Part shown: positions 51,559 to 60,675 of the stretch, in pieces | Layout: the number at the start of each line of letters is the position of its first letter | How positions within the stretch are numbered: position 1 is the first letter of the stretch | From: CAVQFC01 sp036497895 | GTDB lineage: Bacteria > Acidobacteriota > Vicinamibacteria > Vicinamibacterales > CAVVIG01 | DNA: 64,000 nt | Direction: 5' to 3' | NCBI GenBank assembly: GCA_036497895.1 | Contig: DASXIR010000153.1 | Span: 12,965 to 76,964 of the forward strand | The notes under the pieces: generated by a model | What the model saw: only the letters and a program-made list of their open reading frames with translations | What the model was told of the DNA's origin: nothing | Database searches by the model: none | Translations under genes and position numbers: made by a program

Positions 51559-53570
51559 CGATCGAACCAGGCGGCCAGGCGTTCCTGGATATCACGCTGA
51601 TGCTCGGGCTTGAGAATCGCGTGTCCTTCGTCCGGATAGATCACCAGCTCGGTCGGCACGTTCAGCGCTTTCAGCGCATGCCAGAACTCGTAACCCTGCG
51701 GCGTCGGCACCTCTGAATCGCGATCGCCGTGCAGGACGAGCGTCGGTGTCTTCGCCTTCTTGATGAACGTTATCGGCGACGACCGTGAGTACGCCTCGGG
51801 TTTGTCGTAGACCGAGGCGCCGAAGAACGGCAACATCCAGGTGTCGATCTTGTTCTGGCCGTAATAACTCTGCCAGTTGACGATGCCGGCGCCGGCGACG
51901 GCGGCGTGAAACCTGGTCGACTGCGTGATCGCCCACATCGTCATGTAGCCGCCGTAGCTCCAGCCGATGATGCCGACGCGGGACGGATCGATCGGCGCAG
52001 CCTTGATCGCGGCGTCCACGCCGGCTTCGATGTCACGCAAGTCGCCGTAGCCGAAGTCGTTGACGTTCGCCTGGGTGAACGCTTCGCCGTTGCCGTAGCT
52101 GCCGCGCGGGTTGGGCAGCAGCACGAAGTAGCCGCGCGCCGGCAGCACCGCGTTCCATCTCGTCGGCCATTGCGGAAAGGCTGCGGCCGAGGGTCCGCCG
52201 TGCACCGACACCACCATCGGATATTTCTTCGACGGATCGTAGTTGGCTGGATACAGCAGCCAGCCTTGCACGCGGTACTTGTCGCTCGTCCAATGCAGGC
52301 TCCTGCCTTCGCCCCACTCGGGTTTGATGTCGGCGTTGACCGAGGTGATCGGCTTCATCGCATCGATGGGGCCGGCAAAGATCTCCGGTGCGGCGGCAAA
52401 CGACTGCACCACGGCGGCGGCGCTGTCGAGATGAGCGGCGACGGACAGGTCCGTAAGCTGCTGCGGACCGCTCCACAGCGTCTTCCGTTCGCCGCCGGTC
52501 GCAGCGACCGTCACGAAGGCGTTATGGCCGTCGACGTACTCCTGAAACAACAGCCGGCCATCTGGCCGCCACTCGAGCGAGCGCGCGGAGCCGGCGAGAT
52601 TCGGCGTGATGTTCTTCGCGGCGCCGCCGGCGGATGGAACGATGAATATGTCGCCGCCGTTCTGGCCTTCGTCGCTCATGATGCCGTGAATCACGGCGAT
52701 CGACTTTCCGTCCGGTGACCAGCGCGGCCACGCCAGTTGCAGCGGTGGTTTCCAGAGCGACGTGGCGGCGCCCGTATCGGCGTTGATGGTGTAGAGCTGC
52801 GCGACCCAGTAATTGTTGGTGCCCGATCCCTGCACCGCCTCTGCCGCGAACGCCTTGCCGTCCGGCGACCAGTCGAAATCGTAGACGTAGAGATTCGGCG
52901 GGCTGACTTGGCGCACTGCTCCACCACGCGCAATTTCCTCGAAATCCATCACGGCGATTCGCTGTTCGTCGAAGTTTTCGCCGACCACGCCCGCGTCCGG
53001 TTTGTAGGCAACGAGCGCGCCGGTCGCCTGCGTCGATCCGGCGACGTAGAGAAACGCCAGGTGCCGGCTGTCCTTCGCCCAGACCGGGTGCGAAACCTGA
53101 CCTTTCAGGGTGCGAGTACAGACCAGATCGGCACCACCGGAAGCGCGCGACTCGGCTCCATTCCGCATGTGGACCCGACATACCTGCATTTGCCCGGGTG
53201 TTTCGTGATCCGAGAGAAACGCCAGGCTGGCGCCATCCTCGGACCACGCGAGATCGCCTGCTTCGTGAGCCGACGCTTTCTGGCCGGCCGGTTCGGCGGG
53301 CTGGAGTAACCGAACGGCCGCGGGACCGGTGTTCAGATGACGCCAGTAGATGGCCGTTCCACCTTCGGGCTGATCGACGACCCACGCCACGCGCTGACCG
53401 TCAGGCGAAATCGCGGTGGCGTGAAATCCACGGACGCGATCGAGCGAGTCGAGCACCGCCGCGATCGAGCGGTCCTGCGCCAGTGCGGTCGCCGGCACCA
53501 ACACATCGGCAATCAGGAGCGCCGTGAAAAAAGCGCGCGTCGGGCGGGCGATTCCATGGGTCGGCCTCAT
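51543..53570 (-). CDS. Secreted S9-family (prolyl oligopeptidase/DPP IV-like) serine peptidase
   Basis: 675 aa. The signal peptide ends near ATALAQ. A seven-bladed propeller region (TolB-like SPDG repeats, for example ISPDGQRVAWV and WSPDGKAFA) precedes the hydrolase domain. The catalytic triad is readable: serine in GWSYGGYM, aspartate in HGDRDSEVP and histidine in PDEGHAIL. It cleaves short peptides, often after proline or as an acylaminoacyl peptidase, in the periplasm. It is transcribed convergently to the AI-2E gene. Confidence 0.95.
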   Translation of the reverse strand: MRPTHGIARPTRAFFTALLIADVLVPATALAQDRSIAAVLDSLDRVRGFHATAISPDGQRVAWVVDQPEGGTAIYWRHLNTGPAAVRLLQPAEPAGQKASAHEAGDLAWSEDGASLAFLSDHETPGQMQVCRVHMRNGAESRASGGADLVCTRTLKGQVSHPVWAKDSRHLAFLYVAGSTQATGALVAYKPDAGVVGENFDEQRIAVMDFEEIARGGAVRQVSPPNLYVYDFDWSPDGKAFAAEAVQGSGTNNYWVAQLYTINADTGAATSLWKPPLQLAWPRWSPDGKSIAVIHGIMSDEGQNGGDIFIVPSAGGAAKNITPNLAGSARSLEWRPDGRLLFQEYVDGHNAFVTVAATGGERKTLWSGPQQLTDLSVAAHLDSAAAVVQSFAAAPEIFAGPIDAMKPITSVNADIKPEWGEGRSLHWTSDKYRVQGWLLYPANYDPSKKYPMVVSVHGGPSAAAFPQWPTRWNAVLPARGYFVLLPNPRGSYGNGEAFTQANVNDFGYGDLRDIEAGVDAAIKAAPIDPSRVGIIGWSYGGYMTMWAITQSTRFHAAVAGAGIVNWQSYYGQNKIDTWMLPFFGASVYDKPEAYSRSSPITFIKKAKTPTLVLHGDRDSEVPTPQGYEFWHALKALNVPTELVIYPDEGHAILKPEHQRDIQERLAAWFDRYLTR

Positions 53571-53597
53571 CGGATCACTATAATCGCGTTCATCGCC

Positions 53598-55529
53598 TTG
53601 GAATCAGAACGCATCGGCCGCCTGGATTCGTTGCCACCGGTTTCCCGGAGCGCGGCGTTCCCGCGTCTCGATCCGTATGTCGTGACGCTCATCTTCTCGG
53701 CGTTGACGATCGCATTCACCTGGCCGCTGGCGAAGGGACTGACCCGCGACATTCCGGGCGATCTCGGCGACCCGCTGTTCAACACCTGGGTACTCGCATG
53801 GGACGCCACCCACTTCGGCCGCGGCTGGCTCCAGGCCAACATCTTTTATCCGCACCCGCTGACGCTGGCCTACTCCGAACTTCTGGTGCCGCAGGCCCTT
53901 CAGATCCTGCCGGTGTACATCGCGACCGGGAATCCACTCCTCTGCTACAACCTGGCGTTTCTGTCCACGTTCGTTTTGTCAGGACTCGGAATGTTCCTGT
54001 TCTGCCGCGAACTGACCGGCAGCCGGACAGCAGGATTCGTCGCCGGTCTGGCATTCGCGTTCGCGCCCTATCGAGTGACGTCGATTCCGCACCTTCAGGT
54101 GATGTCGGCGCAGTGGCTGCCATTCGTACTGTTTGGCCTGAGACGCTTCTTCGACACCGGTCGCAGGACTGCGCTGGCGGGAGCGACCGCAGCCTGGGTC
54201 GTCCAGAATCTGTCGTGCGGTTATTACCTGTTCTTCTTCAGCCCGGCGATCGCGCTTTACATCGTGTGGGAAGTGGCGCGACGCCAGCGGTGGCACGACA
54301 CCGCCCTTCTGCGACGGCTCGCGGTGTCGTGGGCGGTGATGTTTCTGGCGACCGCGCCGTTCCTCCTCGTCTACTACCAGCTTCGCCGTCTCGGTTTCGA
54401 AGCGCGCTTTCTCGCCGAGGCCCAGCGCTACTCGGCGGACGTCTACTCCTACTTCACTGCTGACCCCGACCTGAGGCTATGGGGATCAATCGCCAGGGCA
54501 TGGCCCAAGCCGGAAGCGCTGCTCTTTCCGGGCTTGACGATCGTCGTACTGGCGGTGGTCGGCGCCACACCGCGCGCCGCGGGCGCGCGAACAGCATCGA
54601 TCGCGGTGATGCTCGTGCTCGTCGTCCCCATCGCGCTGCTGCTCCTCGGGGTGCCGGTTCGCCTGGCCGGACTCAAGATCACAAGCCTGTGGCGCGTGCT
54701 CACCGTCGCCGCCGCTGTGATCGCGATCGGTCTCTGGCGGCGGCCGGACCAGCGGCCTGTCGTTTTGCGCTGGCTGGCATCGCCCGGCGGCTTCTTTGCA
54801 CTGCTCACGGCGTTCGCGGTGGTGATGTCGTTCGGTCCCGCGATCCACGCGCGTGGCCGTGTCGTGGCGTCGCCAAGCCTCTACGCGTTGTTCTACTACG
54901 CCGTGCCGGGTTTCGACGGTCTGCGCGTGCCGGCCCGTTTCGCCATGCTCGCCGCCTGCGGTTTCGCGACACTGGTCGCGGTCGCCGTCGCGGCGATCGA
55001 ACGCACTCGTCGCCGCCGCGCGCACTGGCTGGCCGGCGCCGCCGGCGCACTGATCCTGTTCGAATCGCTCGCGGTTCCGATTCCGATCAACCAGAACATT
55101 CCCAGCTACACACAGCCGGGCCTGAGCGCGCTGCCGGAATCGATCGACATCGGCCCAGGTCTTCCGGACGTCTATCGGTTCGTCGCTCGGTTGCCACCGG
55201 ACGTGGCAATCCTCGAACTCCACGTTGGCGAGCCGGCGTTCGACATCCGCTACATGTTCTACTCGATTCGCCATTGGCGTCCGCTGGTCAATGGCTACAG
55301 CGGCGGCGCGCCGAAGGAGTACGAAGTGCTCACGGAGGCTATGAAGGATACGGAAACGCGGCCCGAGCGCGCGTGGACCGCAATCCGTTCGTCACTGGCC
55401 ACCCACGTCATCGTTCACGAGGGTTTTTATCTCGGCGACGATGGCCGGCGACTGAGCGAATGGCTGCGATCGCACGGCGCGCGGGACGTCGCGGCGTTTG
55501 GCCGGGATCACGTGCTGACGCTGCGCTGA
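53598..55529 (+). CDS. Polytopic membrane protein, GT-C glycosyltransferase-like (copy 2)
   Basis: 643 aa from the TTG at 53598. An ATG at 53556 would overlap the divergent peptidase start, and the frame continues further upstream as a shadow. It has about twelve helices and a soluble C-terminus. Motifs parallel those of 44969-46606: DPLFNTWVLAW, FYPHPLTLAYSELL, AFAPYRVTSIPHLQ, GLRVPARFAMLAACG and LVNGYSGGAPKEY. The acidic pair in the first loop (DLGDP) fits a GT-C catalytic site. It is probably coupled to the acyltransferase gene that follows after 42 nt. Confidence 0.75.
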   Translation: MESERIGRLDSLPPVSRSAAFPRLDPYVVTLIFSALTIAFTWPLAKGLTRDIPGDLGDPLFNTWVLAWDATHFGRGWLQANIFYPHPLTLAYSELLVPQALQILPVYIATGNPLLCYNLAFLSTFVLSGLGMFLFCRELTGSRTAGFVAGLAFAFAPYRVTSIPHLQVMSAQWLPFVLFGLRRFFDTGRRTALAGATAAWVVQNLSCGYYLFFFSPAIALYIVWEVARRQRWHDTALLRRLAVSWAVMFLATAPFLLVYYQLRRLGFEARFLAEAQRYSADVYSYFTADPDLRLWGSIARAWPKPEALLFPGLTIVVLAVVGATPRAAGARTASIAVMLVLVVPIALLLLGVPVRLAGLKITSLWRVLTVAAAVIAIGLWRRPDQRPVVLRWLASPGGFFALLTAFAVVMSFGPAIHARGRVVASPSLYALFYYAVPGFDGLRVPARFAMLAACGFATLVAVAVAAIERTRRRRAHWLAGAAGALILFESLAVPIPINQNIPSYTQPGLSALPESIDIGPGLPDVYRFVARLPPDVAILELHVGEPAFDIRYMFYSIRHWRPLVNGYSGGAPKEYEVLTEAMKDTETRPERAWTAIRSSLATHVIVHEGFYLGDDGRRLSEWLRSHGARDVAAFGRDHVLTLR

Positions 55530-55571
55530 TTGATCGTGACGGCCGCTTTGACCGCGAACTACACTGGCGCC

Positions 55572-56756
55572 ATGCGTCGCGATCCCCTCGCTTTTCTCGG
55601 CACCGAGCTCGACTCGCTGAAACAACAGGGCCTCTACCGGCGGCTGCGCGTGCTCGACGGAGAACAGGCCCACAAGAGCTCGTTCGACCACCGCCAGGTC
55701 GTCAACCTCTCATCGAACAACTACCTTGGCCTGACGACGCACCCGGCGTTGCGGGAGCGGGCGCTCGAAGCGACTCGCACGCTGGGCGTCGGCACCGGTT
55801 CGGTGCGCACGATTGCCGGCACCATGGACATCCACATGGAGCTCGAACGCCGGCTGGCGGCGTTCAAGCAGACCGAGGCAGTCGTCGTGTTCCAGAGCGG
55901 CTTTGCCGCGAACGCGGGAACCGTCGCCGCCGTCTTATCCAAGGATGACGTCGTGGTCTCCGACGAACTCAATCACGCGAGCATCATCGACGGCGCCCGG
56001 CTCAGCCGGGCCGCCATCAAGGTGTTCCCACATAAGGACGCCGGCGCGGCCCGCACCATCCTCCAGGGGCTGCCGGCGGCGCAGCGCAAGCTGCTCATCA
56101 CCGACGGCGTGTTCAGCATGGACGGCGACCTTGGCGCCCTGCCCGAGTTGTGCGCCCTCGCCGAGGAATTCGGCTGCATCATGATGGTGGACGATGCGCA
56201 TGCGAGCGGCGTTTTCGGGAAGAACGGCCGTGGCACGGTCGATCATTTCGGGATGCACGGCCGCATCGACATCCAGGTGGGCACCTTGTCGAAGGCGATT
56301 GGCGTGCTCGGCGGCTACGTCGCGGGCAACGCCGCGCTGATCGACTTCCTTCATCATCGCGCGCGGCCATTTCTGTTCTCGACCTCGCATCCGCCGGCGG
56401 TGGCCGCGGCGTGTCTCGCGGCACTCGACGTGCTCGAGCAACAACCGGAGATCATCACCCAACTCTGGGACAACACCGCGTTCTTCAAGGCCGGCTTGAA
56501 GACGCTCGGCTTCAACACCGGCCTCAGCGAAAGTCCGATCACGCCGGTCATCGTCGGCGACGGCGCGCTGGCGATGAAGCTGTCGGATCGGTTGTTCGAA
56601 AAAGGCGTCTTCGCCCAGGGCATCGCATTTCCCACCGTGGCGAAAGACAAGGCGCGCGTCCGGACCATCGTCACCGCGACCCACACAAAAGCCGAACTGC
56701 AGTTCGCGCTCGATGTGTTCGATGCGGTCGGACGCGATCTCGGGATCCTCCATTGA
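55572..56756 (+). CDS. PLP-dependent alpha-oxoamine synthase (glycine C-acetyltransferase/KAPA synthase family)
   Basis: 394 aa from the ATG at 55572. The segment NLSSNNYLGLTTHP, GTGSVRTIAGT, DELNHASIIDG, MMVDDAHASGVFG and the lysine in GTLSKAIGVLGGY are the hallmarks of the family joining Kbl, BioF and serine palmitoyltransferase. The sequence is closest in feel to 2-amino-3-ketobutyrate CoA ligase (threonine breakdown), but BioF-like or sphingolipid roles cannot be excluded. The next gene overlaps by 4 nt through a TTG start. Confidence 0.92.
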   Translation: MRRDPLAFLGTELDSLKQQGLYRRLRVLDGEQAHKSSFDHRQVVNLSSNNYLGLTTHPALRERALEATRTLGVGTGSVRTIAGTMDIHMELERRLAAFKQTEAVVVFQSGFAANAGTVAAVLSKDDVVVSDELNHASIIDGARLSRAAIKVFPHKDAGAARTILQGLPAAQRKLLITDGVFSMDGDLGALPELCALAEEFGCIMMVDDAHASGVFGKNGRGTVDHFGMHGRIDIQVGTLSKAIGVLGGYVAGNAALIDFLHHRARPFLFSTSHPPAVAAACLAALDVLEQQPEIITQLWDNTAFFKAGLKTLGFNTGLSESPITPVIVGDGALAMKLSDRLFEKGVFAQGIAFPTVAKDKARVRTIVTATHTKAELQFALDVFDAVGRDLGILH

Positions 56757-57925
56757 GACGCGCCAATCAGCTCACGGACTTCTTCGACAGCTACACGAAG
56801 GGTCTCAAGGCTGAGGATCTGCAGCGGCTCTTCACGCACGATACACGCGACGCCTATCGCTTCTTTACGCGCGGATCCGAAAGCGAGGCGCTGAAGCGCC
56901 TCCCCTGGCATCAGCGCATCGTCGCCGAAGTCCGTATCCTGTTTCTCGCATTCACGATGAAGCTGTCGCCGGCGCGCCGCGTGGTCTTTGGCGCGGCGCT
57001 GCTGTTTGCGATGGTCGGGCTCTTCAACCTGTTCCGCGGCTTCGGCATCATCGAAATCGCGCGGTTCCCGTTCGGGGTGAGCGTCGGGCTTCCCGGCCCG
57101 CTCTTCCGAACCGGCACCTGGCCGCTGCTGTTCGCGTTCGTGCTGATGAACCTGCTGGTGCTGCTCGAAGTCGCCGACCGTCTGTCGCTGAAGAACGATC
57201 TGGAAATTGCCCGTGACATCCAGCAGGCGATGCTGCCGAGCGGTCTCTACAGCGCACCCGGCGTCGAGACCTACGGGACCAGCCGACCGGCGAACACGGT
57301 CGGCGGCGACTTCTTCGACATCCTCCCGCTCGACGATGGGCGCCTGGTCGTCGCGGTGGGCGACGTGGCCGGCAAGGGCAGTCCGGCGGCGCTGTTGATG
57401 GCGTTGTTGCTGGCGATCCTCCGGACGCTGGTGGATGAAAAACTCGAGCCCGCGGAACTGGTCACGCGGCTGAACGTGCAGGTGTGCCGCCACGCGCCGA
57501 GTTCGCGTTTCATCACGCTGTTCTATTCGGTCTATCAGCCGGCGACCGGCGAACTCACCTACGTGAGCGCCGGGCACATGCCGCCGCTCATCCTGCGCCG
57601 CGACGGCCGGGTCGACCGGCTCAGTGACGGCGGCATCGCGCTCGGCATGTTCGATGGATCAACGTACGTCACCGGCCAAACTGTGATCCAACAGGATGAA
57701 TTGATCGCGATTTACAGCGACGGAATCACCGAAGCTGAAAGCCCAGCCGGCGTCCCATTCGACGAGATCGGGCTCGAAACTGCCCTGAAAACCAATCGCC
57801 GGAGCAGCCTGTCGGCGATTGGCGCCGCCGTCGAACGCGCGGTTGAGCAGCACACCGACGCACGGCGTTTTTCCGACGATCTCACAATTCTTCTGCTCCG
57901 CCACGCGCCAGTCCTGCCAGTATGA
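56753..57925 (+). CDS. SpoIIE/RsbU-type PP2C serine phosphatase with N-terminal membrane region
   Basis: 390 aa. The TTG at 56753 overlaps the previous stop (TTGA), and the frame further upstream is a shadow. Two hydrophobic segments (about 80-105 and 125-147) precede LEIARDIQQAMLPSG, the standard linker of RsbU-like phosphatases. The PP2C core has VGGDFFDILPL, VVAVGDVAGKGSPAAL, SAGHMPPLIL and the C-terminal SDGITEAES and FSDDLTILLLR metal-site motifs. It should dephosphorylate an anti-sigma antagonist; none is encoded nearby. Confidence 0.92.
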   Translation: MRRANQLTDFFDSYTKGLKAEDLQRLFTHDTRDAYRFFTRGSESEALKRLPWHQRIVAEVRILFLAFTMKLSPARRVVFGAALLFAMVGLFNLFRGFGIIEIARFPFGVSVGLPGPLFRTGTWPLLFAFVLMNLLVLLEVADRLSLKNDLEIARDIQQAMLPSGLYSAPGVETYGTSRPANTVGGDFFDILPLDDGRLVVAVGDVAGKGSPAALLMALLLAILRTLVDEKLEPAELVTRLNVQVCRHAPSSRFITLFYSVYQPATGELTYVSAGHMPPLILRRDGRVDRLSDGGIALGMFDGSTYVTGQTVIQQDELIAIYSDGITEAESPAGVPFDEIGLETALKTNRRSSLSAIGAAVERAVEQHTDARRFSDDLTILLLRHAPVLPV

Positions 57926-60649
57926 GTGTCTAAGATCTCGTCGGCGGCAAAAGACACAGTGGTGATTAAACGGGCTCCGGTCGTCATCGCGATCATCGGG
58001 CTGCTGCTGTGCGCCTCCAGCGTTGCGGCACAGGAGAACGACGGCATTCGGATGCTGTTGTCGCGCGTCGAGAGCGTCACTCAGGCCGGCGACACCGTCG
58101 GCTACTTCAACCTGCTCGCGCCGGCGGCCAACCGCGATCGCGCGCGTGAGTTCGCGTCAAGCGAACTGTTGCCGGGCGCGTCCCGCGCGGTCCTGCAGGA
58201 ACGCGATCGGATTCCGCTCGGCTCGGTGTCGCCAACCGAGACCGGCTTCCGGGTACTGGTGGACGTGTTCGCGGACTTCGGGAACCGCGCCCGAATCGCG
58301 ACCTGGCGCATCGACGTCCTCAAGACCGGAGATGCCGGCACCGAGCGTGAGTGGTCGATCCTGGACGAGGACCACCTCTCGTCGGTCGAAAACATCTATC
58401 GTCTGACGCTCGACACCACCAAGGCGTTCGCCGCACACGATCTCAAGCTGACCGCCGAGGATCTCGATTTATCGATGCCTGAGGGCACGGTCTTCGTCGC
58501 GAGCGTCGACCAGGGCGTCACCGGACTCATCCTGATCGGCCGCGGCAGCTTGTCCTTTCATCCCGCGCCTGCGACCGAGCGCGGGCAGGTGAAGGTTTTT
58601 TGCGGCAGCGAGGTCCTCGAAACCCGATTCGAGACGGTCTACGTCCGGATCAACCCGAACGATTTCGAGCGCACGGTCAATGCCGCCCAGTTGGAAGCCA
58701 AGCCGGTCGATCCGCGCGAGCTGCGGCGCGCCCAGGATGTCTTCCGTGAGGAATCGCCGAAGTCGTTCGTCATCGACCTTGGCGATCTGAGCCGCGACGC
58801 GTGGTCGCTGTTGCCCGGGCAGGGGGACTTCCTCGCCGAGGTGCGGACCAAGCGCTTCGATACGCTCACCTATGCGAAGTCGGCAAGCGAGGCCGAGGAC
58901 ATCACGCTGTTCGATCGCCGCCATCATCACAACATCGCGCTCTATGCCTCCGCGCAGAAGCTGGCGTCGCGGGGCCGGTTCTACAACGAAGACGAACTGG
59001 TCGAGTACGACGTGCTCGACTACGACATCGACGTCGCGGTGACGCCTGACCGGAACTGGATCGACGGGCACGTGCGGATGCGCCTGAAAACCCGTGCCTT
59101 CGCGCTCGGCGTGCTCAAGCTCCGGCTCGCTGATTCGCTGGTGGTGCGTTCGATCGTCAGCTACGAATACGGACGGCTGTTCGGCATCCGCATCAAGAAT
59201 CAGAACACCTTCCTCGTCAACCTGCCGGCGACGATGCCGAAGGATCGTGAGCTGACGCTGTCGATCGCGTACGGCGGACGCCTCGAGCCGCAGACGCCGG
59301 ATCGGGAAACGCTGACGCTCGACCAGCGCGTGCAGTCCTCAGAAGACACACCGCTCGTCAGCGCCGAGCCGAGCTTTCTGTACAGCAGCCGGAGCTTCTG
59401 GTATCCACAGGCGCCGGTCAGCGACTACGCCACCGCGCGCATCCGGATCACGGTGCCTTCCTCGCTCGAGTGCATCGCGAGCGGCGAGCTCGAGCCGGGG
59501 TTCCCCGGTCTTCTCGTAGGCGACGAGCCGGGACAGAACCGCAAGGTCTACCTGTTCACGGCCGCGCGTCCGCTCCGCTACCTGGCGTTCATCGTCAGCC
59601 GTTTCGAGCGGACCGAGGCGCCGACGCTGAAGTTCTCCGGGGTGCGGCTGAACGCGCTTCCGAGCGTCGCCGGACCCGACAACCGGAGCATGAAGCTGGC
59701 GGTCGAAGCCAATCCGCGCCAGGTGCAGCATGGGCGCGAGGTGGTCGATCACGCCGCGGATATCGCCAGGTTCTACGAATCGATCATCGGCGACAGTCCG
59801 TACGCCAGCTTCACGGTCGCGCTGATCGAGAACGATTTGCCTGGCGGCCACAGTCCGGGCTACTTCGCCGCACTCAATCAGCAGTTGCCGACCTCGAACC
59901 TGTCGTGGCGCAACGACCCGGCGGCGTTCAGCGGCTATCCGGACTTCTTCCTGGCGCACGAGCTCGCCCATCAGTGGTGGGGACAGGCGGTCGGCTGGCG
60001 CAACTACCACGAGCAATGGATCAGCGAAGGCTTCGCGCAGTATTTTGCGGCGCTCTACGCGCAGCACCAGCGCGGCGACGAGGGATTCGCGACGGTGCTG
60101 CGGCAGTTTCGCAAATGGGGGATGGCCGACAGCGATCAGGGCCCGATCTATCTCGGCTACCGGCTCGGCCACATCCACGACGACAGCCGGGTCTTCCGGG
60201 CGCTCGTGTACAACAAGAGCGCCGCGGTTCTCCATATGCTGCGCCGCTATGTCGGCGACGAGTCGTTTTTCAGGGGACTCCGCCGGTTCTACCGCGAAGC
60301 ACGGTTCCAGAAGTCCGGCACTGACGAATTCAGGCAGGTCATGGAAGCCGAATCCGGCGTGCCGCTCGACCGCTTTTTCGAGCGCTGGATCTACGGATCG
60401 ACGCTGCCGAGGCTGAAGACCAGCTCGAGAGTCGAGGGCGACGAAATCGTGCTCCGCGTCGAACAGGTCGGTGAGGTGTTCGACCTGCCGCTGACGTTCG
60501 CGATCCAGTACGCCGATCGCAAGCCGGTGGAGGTGATTGTCCGGGTCAACGATGCGGTGGTCGAAAAGCGTGTGCCGCTGGCCGGCACGCTGCGCAACAT
60601 CGACATCAGCCACGATGATGGGACCATGGCCGAGATCGTCAAGAATTGA
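57926..60649 (+). CDS. Secreted M1-family zinc aminopeptidase
   Basis: 907 aa. The signal peptide (VIAIIGLLLCASSVAAQ) fits a GTG start at 57926 or at 57960/57963. After a large N-terminal region that lacks an obvious exopeptidase motif, the zinc site is HELAHQWWGQ (from 678) with the third ligand in WISEGFAQYF (about 700). The C-terminal part (GTDEFRQVMEAESGVPLDRFFERWIYG) is typical. The GAMEN-like loop reads GHSPGYF, so exopeptidase specificity is uncertain. It starts directly at the previous stop. Confidence 0.92.
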   Translation: MSKISSAAKDTVVIKRAPVVIAIIGLLLCASSVAAQENDGIRMLLSRVESVTQAGDTVGYFNLLAPAANRDRAREFASSELLPGASRAVLQERDRIPLGSVSPTETGFRVLVDVFADFGNRARIATWRIDVLKTGDAGTEREWSILDEDHLSSVENIYRLTLDTTKAFAAHDLKLTAEDLDLSMPEGTVFVASVDQGVTGLILIGRGSLSFHPAPATERGQVKVFCGSEVLETRFETVYVRINPNDFERTVNAAQLEAKPVDPRELRRAQDVFREESPKSFVIDLGDLSRDAWSLLPGQGDFLAEVRTKRFDTLTYAKSASEAEDITLFDRRHHHNIALYASAQKLASRGRFYNEDELVEYDVLDYDIDVAVTPDRNWIDGHVRMRLKTRAFALGVLKLRLADSLVVRSIVSYEYGRLFGIRIKNQNTFLVNLPATMPKDRELTLSIAYGGRLEPQTPDRETLTLDQRVQSSEDTPLVSAEPSFLYSSRSFWYPQAPVSDYATARIRITVPSSLECIASGELEPGFPGLLVGDEPGQNRKVYLFTAARPLRYLAFIVSRFERTEAPTLKFSGVRLNALPSVAGPDNRSMKLAVEANPRQVQHGREVVDHAADIARFYESIIGDSPYASFTVALIENDLPGGHSPGYFAALNQQLPTSNLSWRNDPAAFSGYPDFFLAHELAHQWWGQAVGWRNYHEQWISEGFAQYFAALYAQHQRGDEGFATVLRQFRKWGMADSDQGPIYLGYRLGHIHDDSRVFRALVYNKSAAVLHMLRRYVGDESFFRGLRRFYREARFQKSGTDEFRQVMEAESGVPLDRFFERWIYGSTLPRLKTSSRVEGDEIVLRVEQVGEVFDLPLTFAIQYADRKPVEVIVRVNDAVVEKRVPLAGTLRNIDISHDDGTMAEIVKN

Positions 60650-60675
60650 CGCGGACTTGATATGATCGTGTTCTT

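Noticed and set aside
53337..53597. Upstream start (53337 or 53556) for the second GT-C-like protein
   Set aside because: Both would overlap the divergent peptidase start; the protein's first conserved membrane helix begins near 53675, so the later TTG is adequate.
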